NCBI GenBank assembly: GCA_021732485.1
Contig: JAKFUV010000004.1
Coordinates: forward strand, 62,001 to 126,000
Direction: 5' to 3'
From: Hyphomicrobium sp.
GTDB taxonomy: Bacteria > Pseudomonadota > Alphaproteobacteria > Rhizobiales > Hyphomicrobiaceae
DNA: 64,000 bases
Shown here: piece after piece, positions 8,865-18,035 of the stretch
How the letters are laid out: each line of letters begins with the position of its first letter
Position numbering within the stretch: the first letter of the stretch is position 1
Position numbers and translations under genes: made by a program
Notes under the pieces: generated by a model
The model's input: only the letters and a program-made list of their open reading frames with translations
Told to the model about the DNA's origin: nothing
Database searches by the model: none

Positions 8865-9797
8865 ATGGCAGCTCTAGCCCCATCACGCGCGCGGGTCTTC
8901 ATCGATGGTGAAGCTGGCACGACGGGCTTGCAAATCCGTGAGCGGCTGGCGCGGTTAGCATCAACGATCGAGGTTGTCAGCATTGATCCGGCGCGGCGCA
9001 AGGATGCCGCAGCGCGCGGCAACGTCATGCAAACGGTTGACGCCGTCGTCTTGTGTTTGCCCGACGAAGCGGCGATGGAGGCCGTCGCTATCGCCGACGG
9101 CCTCGGCTCGCAGTCGCCAAAAATCATTGATGCTTCGACGGCTCACCGCGTCGCACCCGGTTGGGTTTATGGCTTTGCGGAACTTGACGTGCATCAAGCT
9201 GACGCCATTCGCGGCGCGGCGCGTGTTGCCAATCCCGGCTGCTATCCGACCGGCGCCATCGCGCTCATCCGGCCGCTGATCGACGCGCAGATTCTCGCCA
9301 GCGACACGCCGATCACGGTCAACGCGGTATCTGGTTATTCAGGCGGCGGACGATCGATGATCGAAGCCTACGAGGCCGGCCGAGCCCCGCCGTTCGAACT
9401 TTACGGCTTGGCTCTCGACCACAAACACATTCCGGAATTAATGGCATATGGTGGACTAACACGGCGGCCGATTTTCGTGCCGAGCGTTGGGAATTTCGCG
9501 CAAGGCATGCTGGTCTCGATCCCGCTGCATTTGGAAATCCTGCACGGCAAGCCTGCGGCATCCGATATCGAGGCGGCATTACGAGCGCATTACGCGCCGG
9601 TGTCACGTGTTCGGGTTATGCCAGCGCAAATGCGACTTGAGCCACAGGCGCTCAACGGCGGTGACGACCTCGAGCTGTTCGTGTGTTCCAACCCCGCGCA
9701 CGGCCAAGCCGTGTTGATTGCCCGGCTCGACAATCTCGGCAAGGGGGCGGCGGGGGCTGCCGTGCAAAATCTGCAACTGATGCTCGGCCTCGCCTGA
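8865..9797 (+). CDS. argC: N-acetyl-gamma-glutamyl-phosphate reductase, short (type 2) form
   Basis: A 310-residue NADPH-dependent reductase making N-acetylglutamate semialdehyde, the third step of arginine synthesis. It has the N-terminal 'VFIDGEAGTTGLQI' nucleotide-binding start, the catalytic cysteine in 'NPGCYPTGAIAL', and 'SGYSGGGRSMIEAYE'. The length of about 310 residues and the start sequence place it in the short type 2 class rather than the 340-residue class. The first ATG follows the TerC stop by one base. Confidence 0.93.
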   Translation: MAALAPSRARVFIDGEAGTTGLQIRERLARLASTIEVVSIDPARRKDAAARGNVMQTVDAVVLCLPDEAAMEAVAIADGLGSQSPKIIDASTAHRVAPGWVYGFAELDVHQADAIRGAARVANPGCYPTGAIALIRPLIDAQILASDTPITVNAVSGYSGGGRSMIEAYEAGRAPPFELYGLALDHKHIPELMAYGGLTRRPIFVPSVGNFAQGMLVSIPLHLEILHGKPAASDIEAALRAHYAPVSRVRVMPAQMRLEPQALNGGDDLELFVCSNPAHGQAVLIARLDNLGKGAAGAAVQNLQLMLGLA

Positions 9798-9893
9798 GCA
9801 TCGCTGATGCCGTCATCAATTCTACTTTTGGCGTGTGGCAAATGAGGTTGCAGGCCATCGTCCGACACCGGTCGCATTTTCAAGGTACCCCAT

Positions 9894-10286
9894 ATGCCAA
9901 TCACCGCGCTCTATGCTGCCTTGTTGACACCTCTGCTGATCTTCCTGTCGGTTCGCGTCATCAAAGCCCGTCGCGGTGCCCGCGTTGCGATCGGTGATGG
10001 AGGTAATCCAGCGCTCATGCGGGCCATGCGCGTGCAGGCCAATTTCACCGAATACGTTCCGCTGGCGCTTATCCTGATGGCGTTGGCTGAAAGTTTACAA
10101 TCGCCCGCGCTTGCCCTTCACGCGCTTGGGGTGGCACTCGTTGTCGGTCGCAGCATTCATGCCTACGGCGTGTCGCAGGCGAGCGAGACGATTAACATTC
10201 GCGTTGCCGGCACGGTGACGACATTCACCGTTCTGGGGTGTCTCGCACTGCTGTGCCTCGCCGGCGCGATGTCGCAGTTGGTGTGA
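9894..10286 (+). CDS. MAPEG-family membrane protein (YecN-like)
   Basis: A 130-residue four-helix membrane protein. The segment 'RVQANFTEYVPLALILM' (about residues 45-60) is the MAPEG signature shared with microsomal glutathione S-transferase and leukotriene C4 synthase. Bacterial members are little studied; some have glutathione transferase activity. AAGG precedes the ATG by nine bases. It converges on ctaA with 14 bases between the stop codons. Confidence 0.85.
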   Translation: MPITALYAALLTPLLIFLSVRVIKARRGARVAIGDGGNPALMRAMRVQANFTEYVPLALILMALAESLQSPALALHALGVALVVGRSIHAYGVSQASETINIRVAGTVTTFTVLGCLALLCLAGAMSQLV

Positions 10287-10300
10287 CGCGGTTTAGCCAC

Positions 10301-11398
10301 TCAACGGCGCGCCACCACACCGGCTTTGACAATCGCGTGGACGTGCCAGACGGCGACAGCCAACACCAGCGCGCCGCCACCTTGGTGCAACAGTCCGAGT
10401 GCGATCGGCACCTGCGCCAACAGCGTTGCAATACCGATCACCATCTGGATCGCAACCGCGCCAAGCAGTGCAAATGCTGACCATCGGATGCGATGATCCA
10501 ATGGACGGCGAACAATCGCCAGAACATGCACAAGCGCGACACCGCCCAAGAGATACGCCGTGATGCGATGATTGAATTGCACTGCGGCGTGACTTTCAAA
10601 CAGACTGAGAAAAGCGGGCGTCGTGGTCCAATAGTCGGCGGGCACAAACGCGCCGTTCATGTCAGGCCAAGTGTTGTAGACAAGACCTGCTTTCAAGCCG
10701 GCAACGAATGCGCCGAGCACGACTTGCATCAGAACCAAAGCAACAATGACCGATGCGCTCGTGCTGACAGCACGCGATGCGGCCTCGCCCGATACCGGAG
10801 AAAAATGCGCGCTCTCGTCCCGCGCCAGCCAAACGAGCGACCCGAAAATGATGAACGCCGTCGTCAGATGAAGCGCCAGCCGATACTGGCTGACATCGAC
10901 GCGTTCAGACAGACCGGAGCTGACCATGTACCAGCCGATCACACCTTGCATGCCACCAAGCGCCAGCACGCCCAATACTTTGGGTGCGAGGCCAGGGCGT
11001 AATCGTCCCGCCATCCAGAATGCAATCAGCGGCAGCGCGACCGCCAGACCGATGACGCGGCCCAGAAAACGATGCGCCCATTCCCACCAGTAGATCGCTT
11101 TGAAGGCGTCCAGCGTCATCCCAGCATTGACGAGGCTATATTCAGGGATCTGTTTGTATTTCTCGAAGGCGATCAGCCAATCGGCCTGTGACCACGGCGG
11201 GATCGCTCCCAGCAGCGGTTGCCATTCGGTGATTGAAAGCCCGCTATCCGTCAGGCGCGTTGCGCCGCCGACGACGATCATGGCGAACACGAGCCCCGCA
11301 ATCGCCCACAACCACAATGCAACAGCGAGCGACCGGCCGGCCGGCTCTATTCGATCGAGAGCGGTGCCCGATGCCGCTGCAGAAAATGCCTGTCTCAT
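10301..11398 (-). CDS. ctaA: Heme A synthase (COX15/CtaA)
   Basis: A 365-residue eight-helix membrane protein that oxidises the C8 methyl of heme O to give heme A for aa3-type cytochrome c oxidase. Four conserved heme-ligand histidines are visible in 'WEWAHRFLGRVIG', 'LALHLTTAFIIFG', 'FNHRITAYLLGG' and 'LGLLHQGGGALVLA'. The loop 'GGATRLTDSGLSITEWQP' is family-defining. ATG at 11398 gives the normal family length; the frame is open further upstream (ATG at 11473) but that adds only a basic non-conserved segment. It is divergent from the DUF2842 gene, the arrangement seen in other Rhizobiales. Confidence 0.92.
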   Translation of the reverse strand: MRQAFSAAASGTALDRIEPAGRSLAVALWLWAIAGLVFAMIVVGGATRLTDSGLSITEWQPLLGAIPPWSQADWLIAFEKYKQIPEYSLVNAGMTLDAFKAIYWWEWAHRFLGRVIGLAVALPLIAFWMAGRLRPGLAPKVLGVLALGGMQGVIGWYMVSSGLSERVDVSQYRLALHLTTAFIIFGSLVWLARDESAHFSPVSGEAASRAVSTSASVIVALVLMQVVLGAFVAGLKAGLVYNTWPDMNGAFVPADYWTTTPAFLSLFESHAAVQFNHRITAYLLGGVALVHVLAIVRRPLDHRIRWSAFALLGAVAIQMVIGIATLLAQVPIALGLLHQGGGALVLAVAVWHVHAIVKAGVVARR

Positions 11399-11552
11399 CC
11401 GTCGATACGTCCTAGATGCACGTCGCGCCGCCGCATGATATGCCCCGTGCAAACGGCTGCGCAATGCGCCCATCAGGCGCGGATCCAATGTCTCTGCGAT
11501 GCGTAGCTCGGGAGATAGGCACGTCGAACCACGTCGAAAGGCCGCGACACGC

Positions 11553-11768
11553 ATGACGCAACGAACGCGAAAGCTGATCGGCACCGTTGCCATGCTGGCA
11601 TTGATTATCGTCTACGCGTTCATTGCTTTGGCGGTTGCAGTCGTTCTACAGGTGCAAAACGCCAACAAATTTGTCGAGCTGATTTACTATGTCGTTGCCG
11701 GGCTGTTGTGGGCGTTGCCGGCGGGCGTGATCATCAAGTGGATGCAGCGACCAGACGCGCAATCCTGA
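11553..11768 (+). CDS. DUF2842 family small membrane protein
   Basis: A 71-residue protein with two hydrophobic helices (about residues 9-32 and 40-62) and the pattern 'YYVVAGLLWALPAGVIIKWM', typical of DUF2842, a family found in alphaproteobacteria beside ctaA. Its function is unknown; position next to the heme A synthase suggests a link to oxidase biogenesis, which is inference only. The start is set at the ATG of 'MTQRTRK'. Confidence 0.8.
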   Translation: MTQRTRKLIGTVAMLALIIVYAFIALAVAVVLQVQNANKFVELIYYVVAGLLWALPAGVIIKWMQRPDAQS

Positions 11769-11936
11769 CCACGAGCGTGAGCTTGGCGCTGAGCTGTTGA
11801 AACGGGCGCATGAAGCAAAACAGCGCGCCGGCAGCAGGCTATTGGCTTCGCTGATTGCCGCCATTGAGCGGATGCGCCTTGAGCGCAGCTTTATACGTCT
11901 AGACTTTGGGCTGGCAATTAACCGCCACCGGACATT

Positions 11937-13079
11937 CTAACCGAAGCGGGCCTCTGCAACCGGCTTTTGCGTGGCGCGCAAGATGCGCTGCTGGCTGATA
12001 GGGACTTCCTGCTGTTTAGTCTCGAAGCGCACGACATCCATTTCTGTGACTTCGAACCCGAGAAAAGTGCCCGCTGGGGCCTGCCGTCCGGTGACACCGA
12101 TCTTGCCATTGCCGACAATGATGCCGGCATCAAAGCGTCCTTGAATGGCCTCGAACAAAAAGCGAGCGTCTTCGTGCGTTCCGGCGACGATGATGTAGTC
12201 GTACGTTTCGTCCAGCGCATCGAGCACGAGATTGAGCTGATCGGGCTCGACCTCGATATCGATACTGTCGAGCGCCGCACCACAAGCAATAAAGTGCGCG
12301 CGGCTGCCGGGCAGGCGCCTGACGACATCTTCGAAGTTCGCCTCACCGATTAAAAGCTCGGTCAACCCAATGCCCGGTGGGACGTTCAATTCCGATGCCA
12401 TGCCGTTACCTGACGGGCACCAATCGACCAGCATCACTTGCCCACCGTGGTCCGACAGCGTTCTCACCAAAGCCAGAACCTCCGACGATGGACTGACGGC
12501 GTTTTCGTCGCCCGACATCAGCGTCCGGTGCCCGCCATGCGCCGGTTTTTGCGTCTCGACGCGTGTGGCAAGCGATGTGATCGTGGTTTCGACTGACGTT
12601 GTTCGAACCGGATCCGGTAGCCGCGACATCGATGCCACGGCGTCGCCTGCCACACTCTGTACGCTCGGTTTTATGGGACTTGCCAAGTCTGGCGCCGACG
12701 GCAATGAAGTATGGAACGGGCTTTCATCTCGAGTTTTTGCGGAACCAGCTAAGCTGGAGTGCGGACCCCTCGCTGCACCCTCATTTTGGCCGCCATTGAT
12801 TAGGGCGTGCGCAATCGTCAAGGCCGTCCCCAAAGCCAGCGATGCGACCATGACCACTGCCGACAATGGGAGTTTTTGCTGGACGACAGCTTGGCTTTGA
12901 ACCAACGGCGCAATCGCGGACAAGATCGCATACGTTGCGCCACCCGAGACAAAGCTGATCAAGGCCACGCGTAGCGCATACCTTTTGAGCGCGGCCAAGA
13001 CCGGCGACATCCGAAGAGTGTTGGGAGCAGCAGGCGGGCGAACGGGCATGACCGGATCTGGCCTCGAACAAATTTGCAT
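11937..13079 (-). CDS. Wzc/ExoP-like C-terminal domain protein with a degenerate kinase site
   Basis: A 380-residue protein with two hydrophobic segments near the N-terminus (about residues 35-60 and 70-90), a polar Ser/Pro/Ala linker (100-200), and a C-terminal alpha/beta domain. The domain has 'GIGLTELLIGEANFEDVV', 'LVLDALDETYDYIIVAG' and 'AGIIVGNGKIG', the layout of the cytoplasmic half of bacterial tyrosine kinases that control exopolysaccharide chain length (Wzc, ExoP). The Walker A P-loop is missing, and the second nucleotide motif, normally LLIDAD, reads 'VMLVDWCP'. The periplasmic Wzz domain is also absent. It therefore looks like a non-catalytic relative. It is divergent from a polyprenyl-phosphate sugar transferase gene. 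ATG at 13079 is used; ATGs at 13049 and 13010 are possible. Confidence 0.6.
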   Translation of the reverse strand: MQICSRPDPVMPVRPPAAPNTLRMSPVLAALKRYALRVALISFVSGGATYAILSAIAPLVQSQAVVQQKLPLSAVVMVASLALGTALTIAHALINGGQNEGAARGPHSSLAGSAKTRDESPFHTSLPSAPDLASPIKPSVQSVAGDAVASMSRLPDPVRTTSVETTITSLATRVETQKPAHGGHRTLMSGDENAVSPSSEVLALVRTLSDHGGQVMLVDWCPSGNGMASELNVPPGIGLTELLIGEANFEDVVRRLPGSRAHFIACGAALDSIDIEVEPDQLNLVLDALDETYDYIIVAGTHEDARFLFEAIQGRFDAGIIVGNGKIGVTGRQAPAGTFLGFEVTEMDVVRFETKQQEVPISQQRILRATQKPVAEARFG

Positions 13080-13444
13080 AATGTGGATTAAGCCCGCAAG
13101 CGGGTTAGCAACTCCTTAAGCTGTCGTAAAAAAGGACAGTGGCTCAGCGAGTTTTGTTTATGTCCGCGCAACGCTCAACTCACGGCGTTTCGATGCGGCA
13201 TAAGCCACTCATGATCTGGGCCAGCTCATGAAGTTCGCGATAAACACCGACCACATGGCAGCGCCGAATGGTGAACGAGTTCGCCGAAGGCGGTAAGCGC
13301 GTGGTCGCAGGCTGCGATGCCAAGCGCGCGCATTAATCTTAACGCTGCGGCGATTGTACCTTGCGAGCATATCGGTCAGCCCTGGCATGGCGAGTGCTTC
13401 GTGGTTATCACATATGCAAAAAAACGGGACACTTTAACGACGTC
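13080..13444. other. Divergent region between the two exopolysaccharide-type genes
   Basis: About 365 bases. It must contain two promoters, but I found no convincing regulatory motif or gene. A short reverse-strand open frame was examined and set aside. Confidence 0.35.
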
Positions 13445-14959
13445 ATGGCACTTTCCAATCACGTCAGCGGACAGGACGGCGACGGCGATAAGCCGGCGAC
13501 AATCGTTGCGCTCGGCCGGCTGGCAGACAGCCGGGTCGCAGACAGATCGAGCCTGATTTCGCCCGTGGTCGTGCGTGGCTGTGTGCGCCTCGTGGACTTT
13601 GCGATCATCATCGTACTCGGTCTGTTGATCGCCGGAGCCTACATCAACGAAGGCAGTGTTCTGGCGGCGCCGCGCTATCTCGTTGCAACGCTTATCATTG
13701 CCGCCGTGACCGTTTTCGTGCTGCAGCTCCTCGGCCTGTACCGCGTGCGCGCGTTCTCCGCCTATGTGACGAAGCTGCCGACCTTACTCGTCGGCTGGAC
13801 GGCGTCGTTCGTTATCCTGGTGGCGGGCGTCGTCTTCCTGAAGATGGGCGCCGATTTTTCACGCGTCTGGCTGGCGGCTTGGTATTGCGCCGGTGCGCTG
13901 GCTTTGATCGTGACACGATTGGCGGTGGCGACACTTGTTCGCCATTGGGCACGCACTGGCCGGCTGTATCAGCGCGTCGCCATCTATGGCGCTGGCCCGG
14001 TCACCGAAGACCTCATCCAACAATTTGAAGCCGATCCCGATCAAATCGTTCGTATCGCGGGGATCTTCGACGACCGCGACGACGATCGCGCACCCCGGCA
14101 TGTTTGCGGCTATCCGCGCCTCGGCGGCTTAAACAAGCTCATTGCCATCAGCCGTACGACGCGGCTCGATCTCGTCATCGTCGCTTTGCCCATGACGGCG
14201 GAAGACCGATTGAGCAAGGTCGTTCGCCATCTTTCAGTATTGCCAGCCGACATAAAGATGCCGGCGCGGGCGACGAGCCTTCGCTTCTCGCCACGCACCT
14301 ATTCTCACGTCGGTTCCGTAGCCATGATAGATCTTTACGATCGGCCGCTGGCAGACTGGGGGACGGTTTCAAAATGGCTCTTCGACAAGACCATCGGCGC
14401 GGTAGCACTCATTCTATTGGCGCCTGTGATGGCGATGGTCGCGATCGCGGTGAAGCTCGACAGCCGCGGTCCGGTTCTGTTTCGCCAGAAGCGCTACGGC
14501 TTCAATAATGAGCTGATTGAAATTTATAAGTTTCGCTCGATGTATAGCGATCTGTGTGACGCTGCCGCCGACAAGCTCGTCACCAAAGCGGACCCGCGTG
14601 TAACGCGGATTGGATCAATCATCCGCAGAACAAGCCTCGACGAGCTTCCGCAGCTGTTCAACGTTTTGCTCGGCAGTCTCTCGCTCGTTGGTCCAAGGCC
14701 GCATGCCGTGCAAGCCAAGGCCGCCGATCAATTATACGGCGAGGTCGTCGACGACTATTTCGCGCGCCACAAGGTTAAGCCCGGCATCACAGGTTGGGCG
14801 CAAATCAACGGTTGGCGCGGCGAAACCGACACGGCGGAGAAGATCAAAAAACGCGTTGAGCACGACCTTTACTACATTGAAAATTGGAGCGTGTTTTTCG
14901 ATCTTTACATTCTGTTGAAGACGCCGGCATCACTGCTGAAATCGGACCACGCCTATTGA
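13445..14959 (+). CDS. Undecaprenyl-phosphate glucose/galactose phosphotransferase (WcaJ/ExoY/GumD type)
   Basis: A 504-residue membrane enzyme that starts exopolysaccharide repeat units by moving hexose-1-phosphate from UDP-hexose to undecaprenyl phosphate. It has four N-terminal helices (about residues 45-165), a CoA-binding-3-like Rossmann domain ('[14 protein letters not shown]', about 180), a fifth helix ('[19 protein letters not shown]'), and the catalytic bacterial sugar transferase domain with '[14 protein letters not shown]', '[10 protein letters not shown]' and '[15 protein letters not shown]'. The start is the ATG of 'MALSNHVSG'; the frame extends upstream only through a TTG. With the kinase-like protein opposite, it suggests an exopolysaccharide locus, although no glycosyltransferases or Wzx/Wzy are nearby. 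Confidence 0.9.
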   Translation: MALSNHVSGQDGDGDKPATIVALGRLADSRVADRSSLISPVVVRGCVRLVDFAIIIVLGLLIAGAYINEGSVLAAPRYLVATLIIAAVTVFVLQLLGLYRVRAFSAYVTKLPTLLVGWTASFVILVAGVVFLKMGADFSRVWLAAWYCAGALALIVTRLAVATLVRHWARTGRLYQRVAIYGAGPVTEDLIQQFEADPDQIVRIAGIFDDRDDDRAPRHVCGYPRLGGLNKLIAISRTTRLDLVIVALPMTAEDRLSKVVRHLSVLPADIKMPARATSLRFSPRTYSHVGSVAMIDLYDRPLADWGTVSKWLFDKTIGAVALILLAPVMAMVAIAVKLDSRGPVLFRQKRYGFNNELIEIYKFRSMYSDLCDAAADKLVTKADPRVTRIGSIIRRTSLDELPQLFNVLLGSLSLVGPRPHAVQAKAADQLYGEVVDDYFARHKVKPGITGWAQINGWRGETDTAEKIKKRVEHDLYYIENWSVFFDLYILLKTPASLLKSDHAY

Positions 14960-15112
14960 GGCCCATGTTGACTAAGGAGGCCTGTCACTTGCATCGCAGA
15001 CGCCGTAGCAGCCATTTTGCCATACATCGGGCGGTGGATGAGGAGCAAGCGGACGATGCCGCGTTACACCGATCACGGCACGCACAACACGGCGGATGCC
15101 CTCTCAAGGCCG

Positions 15113-15496
15113 ATGAGAGTCGCTAGAACTGCGCATGTAGCAGCTTGGGTAATGATCTCCGTTGGTTCGATGCTCCAGACTGGCGAAGCATATGCCGAGA
15201 TGCGCAATCGTCCAGCGATGGAACAAACTACCTCAGTTCATCGCCAGGACTTTGGGCGGCAAAAGTCCGTGGCTCTCGTGATTGCTCGCCCGTTGAACGA
15301 TGAAGGCGAGCAAACGGCATTGCGACGTGTCGCCGGGAACATTCTCCGTGCGCGCGTCGGAGCCTGGCCCATTGCATCGCTGGCATCGGCCTCGCTGCTG
15401 CTACTGGCGGCATTTGCATTTCGCCGCCGCCGGTTAACCTGGACCGCGCTTCATCGTGCACGGTCCCCGCGCACTGAGTATCGCGTCAAGACTTAG
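15113..15496 (+). CDS. Small protein with signal peptide and C-terminal membrane anchor, unknown function
   Basis: A 127-residue predicted protein. Residues 1-28 look like a signal peptide ending 'GEAYA', a polar region follows, and a hydrophobic helix near residues 88-105 ('LASASLLLLAAFAF') is followed by 'RRRRL', as in a single-pass anchor with a cytoplasmic basic tail. I do not recognise a family. AAGG lies only three bases before the chosen ATG. It is co-directional with the sugar transferase 150 bases upstream, so an envelope role is possible. Confidence 0.4.
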   Translation: MRVARTAHVAAWVMISVGSMLQTGEAYAEMRNRPAMEQTTSVHRQDFGRQKSVALVIARPLNDEGEQTALRRVAGNILRARVGAWPIASLASASLLLLAAFAFRRRRLTWTALHRARSPRTEYRVKT

Positions 15497-15623
15497 CGAC
15501 CGATGACGTCATGTGCCGGCACGCGCCAGACGGATGATCAACTTTGTTTGTCCGCGGTCGCGCAATCAAGTCCTGTTCGCCACTGGACACTGGCGCGGCT
15601 GCCAGTTCGTTCGGCTGCTTTTG

Positions 15624-15809
15624 TCATCCGGCTGAGCGCACACCGTCACTATCATTTACTGTAAATGCGTAGGGTTGCCGCGTCACAGGGTTGACGACGA
15701 GCGAGGCGCGCATCGACGCTCGGCGCTGTTCCAGGATGAGACGATCAACCAATTCAGCGCGGCGCCAGCGTTCCAGGATCAAACTATATTGCTCGATATC
15801 GAGCGACAT
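15624..15809 (-). CDS. Small hypothetical protein (61 residues)
   Basis: A short open frame starting at an ATG preceded by AGGAG ten bases upstream. The product is charged and helical in its first half ('EQYSLILERWRRAELVDRL') and ends with 'NPVTRQPYAFTVND'. No family is recognised. The good ribosome site and the even helical pattern favour a real gene, but homology evidence is needed to be sure. Confidence 0.4.
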   Translation of the reverse strand: MSLDIEQYSLILERWRRAELVDRLILEQRRASMRASLVVNPVTRQPYAFTVNDSDGVRSAG

Positions 15810-15999
15810 CGCACCCATTCTCCTCTCGAGTAGGCGTTCCATGCATATCAATTGCCAATTGCGGTTTTCACCACCTCAGCGTCCGCGCAATGTGCAGATA
15901 TGACATCTGCATTTGAGACCGACCACGTCACCGTTAGAGGTGCAGTGTCAATCGACGTGTTCGGTTATGGTAGGGAGACCCAGTCTGCAAAAGTTCTCG

Positions 16000-17394
16000 G
16001 CGATGTATCAGCCCATTCGGTCGTCTCAGATGCCCCTACGCCAGCGTCTTCTCGTCCTCATCTCGCTCGTTCTACTGGTGTCGCTGATTGGCGGTAGCGT
16101 GCTGACCTATTGGCAGAGTGTTCGGCGCATTGCGCTGGAAATGTCGGCTGCGATCACTGTCGGACAAACGGCGATGACTGACGCGATTGCGGCGATTGCG
16201 CCGTCGCGGGACGTCGAAAGTCAAATCGCTCGCATTGTCGCGTCGTTCGATGGCGATCGCCATCTCCGGGCTCGCTTGGTGTCGCCGGACGGCGCGATGC
16301 AGCTAATGTCGCGCGTGAGAGCGCCGGTCGATCCTGCACCGAACTGGCTCAATCGTGCGCTTGGCGATCCGCGCGAGATTGTGAGTTTTGACTTGCCCCC
16401 GATGGCGGCGCATCTCGGTCGCCTGCAAATCGAAACCGACTCACTCAACGAGGTGAGCGAAGTGTGGGACGACATTCGTCTCAAATTCATCATCATCGCC
16501 TCGTTCTGCAGTCTCGTGTTGGCCTCCGTTTACGCGACGCTCGGTAGGGCCTTGCGGCCGCTTGAGGATTTGTCGGCGGGATTTGCTCGTGTTGCTGACG
16601 GCGACTACGAGGCGCACGTATCTGAACAAGGGCCGGCAGAACTCGCAAGCCTCTATAGGCAATTCAACAGAATGGCCGAAAAACTGGCCGAGGCCGAGCT
16701 GCAGAATGTTCGCCTTAACGACCAGCTCTCAACCGTCCAGGAAGAAGAGCGCGCCGAAATCGCCCGTGATCTCCACGATGAGATAGGGCCGTTTCTATTT
16801 GCGGTGGACGTCGATGCCCAAACCATCGCGCCACTTTTGTCGCGCGGCCAAACTCATGATGTGGTCGCCCGATCGAATGCTATTCGCCAGTCAGTCGGGC
16901 ATATGCAAACGCATCTCAAATCCATTTTAGGCCGGCTGCGGCCAACAACACTTCTCGATCTTGGGCTCACGCATGCTGCCGATCAATTGCTCGCTTTCTG
17001 GCGCGCGCGGATGCCGGAGGTAACGTTCGACCTCGACATGGCGGAGGGCGGTTTTGGCGACCGCATCGACGCCGTCATCTTTAGAATTTTCCAGGAAGGC
17101 ACGAGCAATGCTGTTCGTCACGGCAAGCCGTCGCACGTCACGCTCAGTGCGCGGCGAACTGGCAGCGCCACCCTGCGTATTTCGGTCAGCGATGATGGCG
17201 TGGGATTTGAAAAATCTAGCCAACGCGGATTTGGCCTCGCCGGCATGCGTGAGCGCGTTGCCAATCTCGGCGGCACACTGGTGCTGACACCATCGACAGG
17301 CGGCAGCGGCGTTTCGATCATTGCTGAATTTCCTTTGGAACCCCCTTACATAAGCTCTCACAGCCAATCGGCCACGCGCGCAGGATTGCCATGA
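16000..17394 (+). CDS. Membrane sensor histidine kinase, NarX/MoxY type with LapD/MoxY-like periplasmic domain
   Basis: A protein of about 464 residues with a first helix ('RLLVLISLVLLVSLIGGSVL'), a periplasmic domain of about 120 residues, a second helix ('FIIIASFCSLVLASVYATL'), and a HAMP region. The HisKA_3 dimerisation box contains the phosphorylated His in 'IARDLHDEIGPFLFAVD', and the ATPase domain follows ('NAVRHGKPSHV', 'SDDGVGFE', 'GFGLAGMRERV'). The His box with 'GPFLFAVDVDA' and the periplasmic pattern resemble MoxY, a kinase tied to C1-compound regulation in Paracoccus. The signal sensed here is unknown. The start is uncertain (16000, 15967 or 16027); none has a strong ribosome site. 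Its stop overlaps the regulator's ATG. Confidence 0.85.
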   Translation, partial: AMYQPIRSSQMPLRQRLLVLISLVLLVSLIGGSVLTYWQSVRRIALEMSAAITVGQTAMTDAIAAIAPSRDVESQIARIVASFDGDRHLRARLVSPDGAMQLMSRVRAPVDPAPNWLNRALGDPREIVSFDLPPMAAHLGRLQIETDSLNEVSEVWDDIRLKFIIIASFCSLVLASVYATLGRALRPLEDLSAGFARVADGDYEAHVSEQGPAELASLYRQFNRMAEKLAEAELQNVRLNDQLSTVQEEERAEIARDLHDEIGPFLFAVDVDAQTIAPLLSRGQTHDVVARSNAIRQSVGHMQTHLKSILGRLRPTTLLDLGLTHAADQLLAFWRARMPEVTFDLDMAEGGFGDRIDAVIFRIFQEGTSNAVRHGKPSHVTLSARRTGSATLRISVSDDGVGFEKSSQRGFGLAGMRERVANLGGTLVLTPSTGGSGVSIIAEFPLEPPYISSHSQSATRAGLP

Positions 17395-18008
17395 AACTTC
17401 TTATTGTCGATGATCACGGCGTCGTTCGCGAGGGGCTGAGGCGGCTGCTGAGCCTGCACTTTTGCGCCGAGATTTTTGAGTGTGCCGATGTCGATTCCGG
17501 TATTGCGGCGTTCAAACGCGAGCAGCCCGACATCGTCATTCTCGACCTCAATCTCGAAGGCACGGGCGGATTGGAAATGCTGCGCCGGACACTTGCGACC
17601 GATGGCGCGGCGCGGATCATTATCTTCAGCATGCATCACGAACCGGTGTATGCGGTTCGCGCCATGCGAGCGGGCGCGCGGGCGTATGTGTCAAAAAGTG
17701 CGCCGGTCGACGAGCTGATCGCGGCCATTGAAAAAGTCGCTGCTGGCGGTGACTACATTGACCACGAGCTCGCATCGCGAATCTCCGTCAGCCCGGTGAT
17801 CGTCGATGATCCGCTGAAATCTCTATCGATCCGCGAGGTCGAAATTCTGCGTCTGCTCGGACAAGGCAAAAGCATGACGGTGATTTCGGAGAGCCTCGGC
17901 ATCGCCTACAAAACGGTCGCGAACATCATCACGCAAATGAAAATCAAGATGGGAGTGGATCGAACGGCTGACTTGATACGCCTGGCAGTCGAGACGCTCA
18001 AATCGTAG
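17391..18008 (+). CDS. NarL/LuxR-family response regulator, partner of the upstream kinase
   Basis: A 205-residue protein. The receiver domain has the acidic pair D7-D8, the phospho-acceptor D52 in 'VILDLNL', and the conserved Lys in 'YVSKSAP'. A LuxR-type helix-turn-helix follows ('LSIREVEILRLLGQGKSMTVISE', 'YKTVANIITQMKIKMG'). Its ATG overlaps the kinase stop as ATGA, so translation is coupled and the two form one pair. The target genes cannot be read from the sequence. MoxX-type regulators are the closest match by context, but this is inference. Confidence 0.9.
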   Translation: MKLLIVDDHGVVREGLRRLLSLHFCAEIFECADVDSGIAAFKREQPDIVILDLNLEGTGGLEMLRRTLATDGAARIIIFSMHHEPVYAVRAMRAGARAYVSKSAPVDELIAAIEKVAAGGDYIDHELASRISVSPVIVDDPLKSLSIREVEILRLLGQGKSMTVISESLGIAYKTVANIITQMKIKMGVDRTADLIRLAVETLKS

Positions 18009-18035
18009 CTGGGCGAGATTATACTCGGCGAAAAA

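Noticed and set aside
13080..13330. Reverse-strand open stretch of about 55 codons ending near 13190 with a fairly regular composition
   Set aside because: It has an in-frame stop just upstream, no start codon with a ribosome site and no recognisable family; judged chance.
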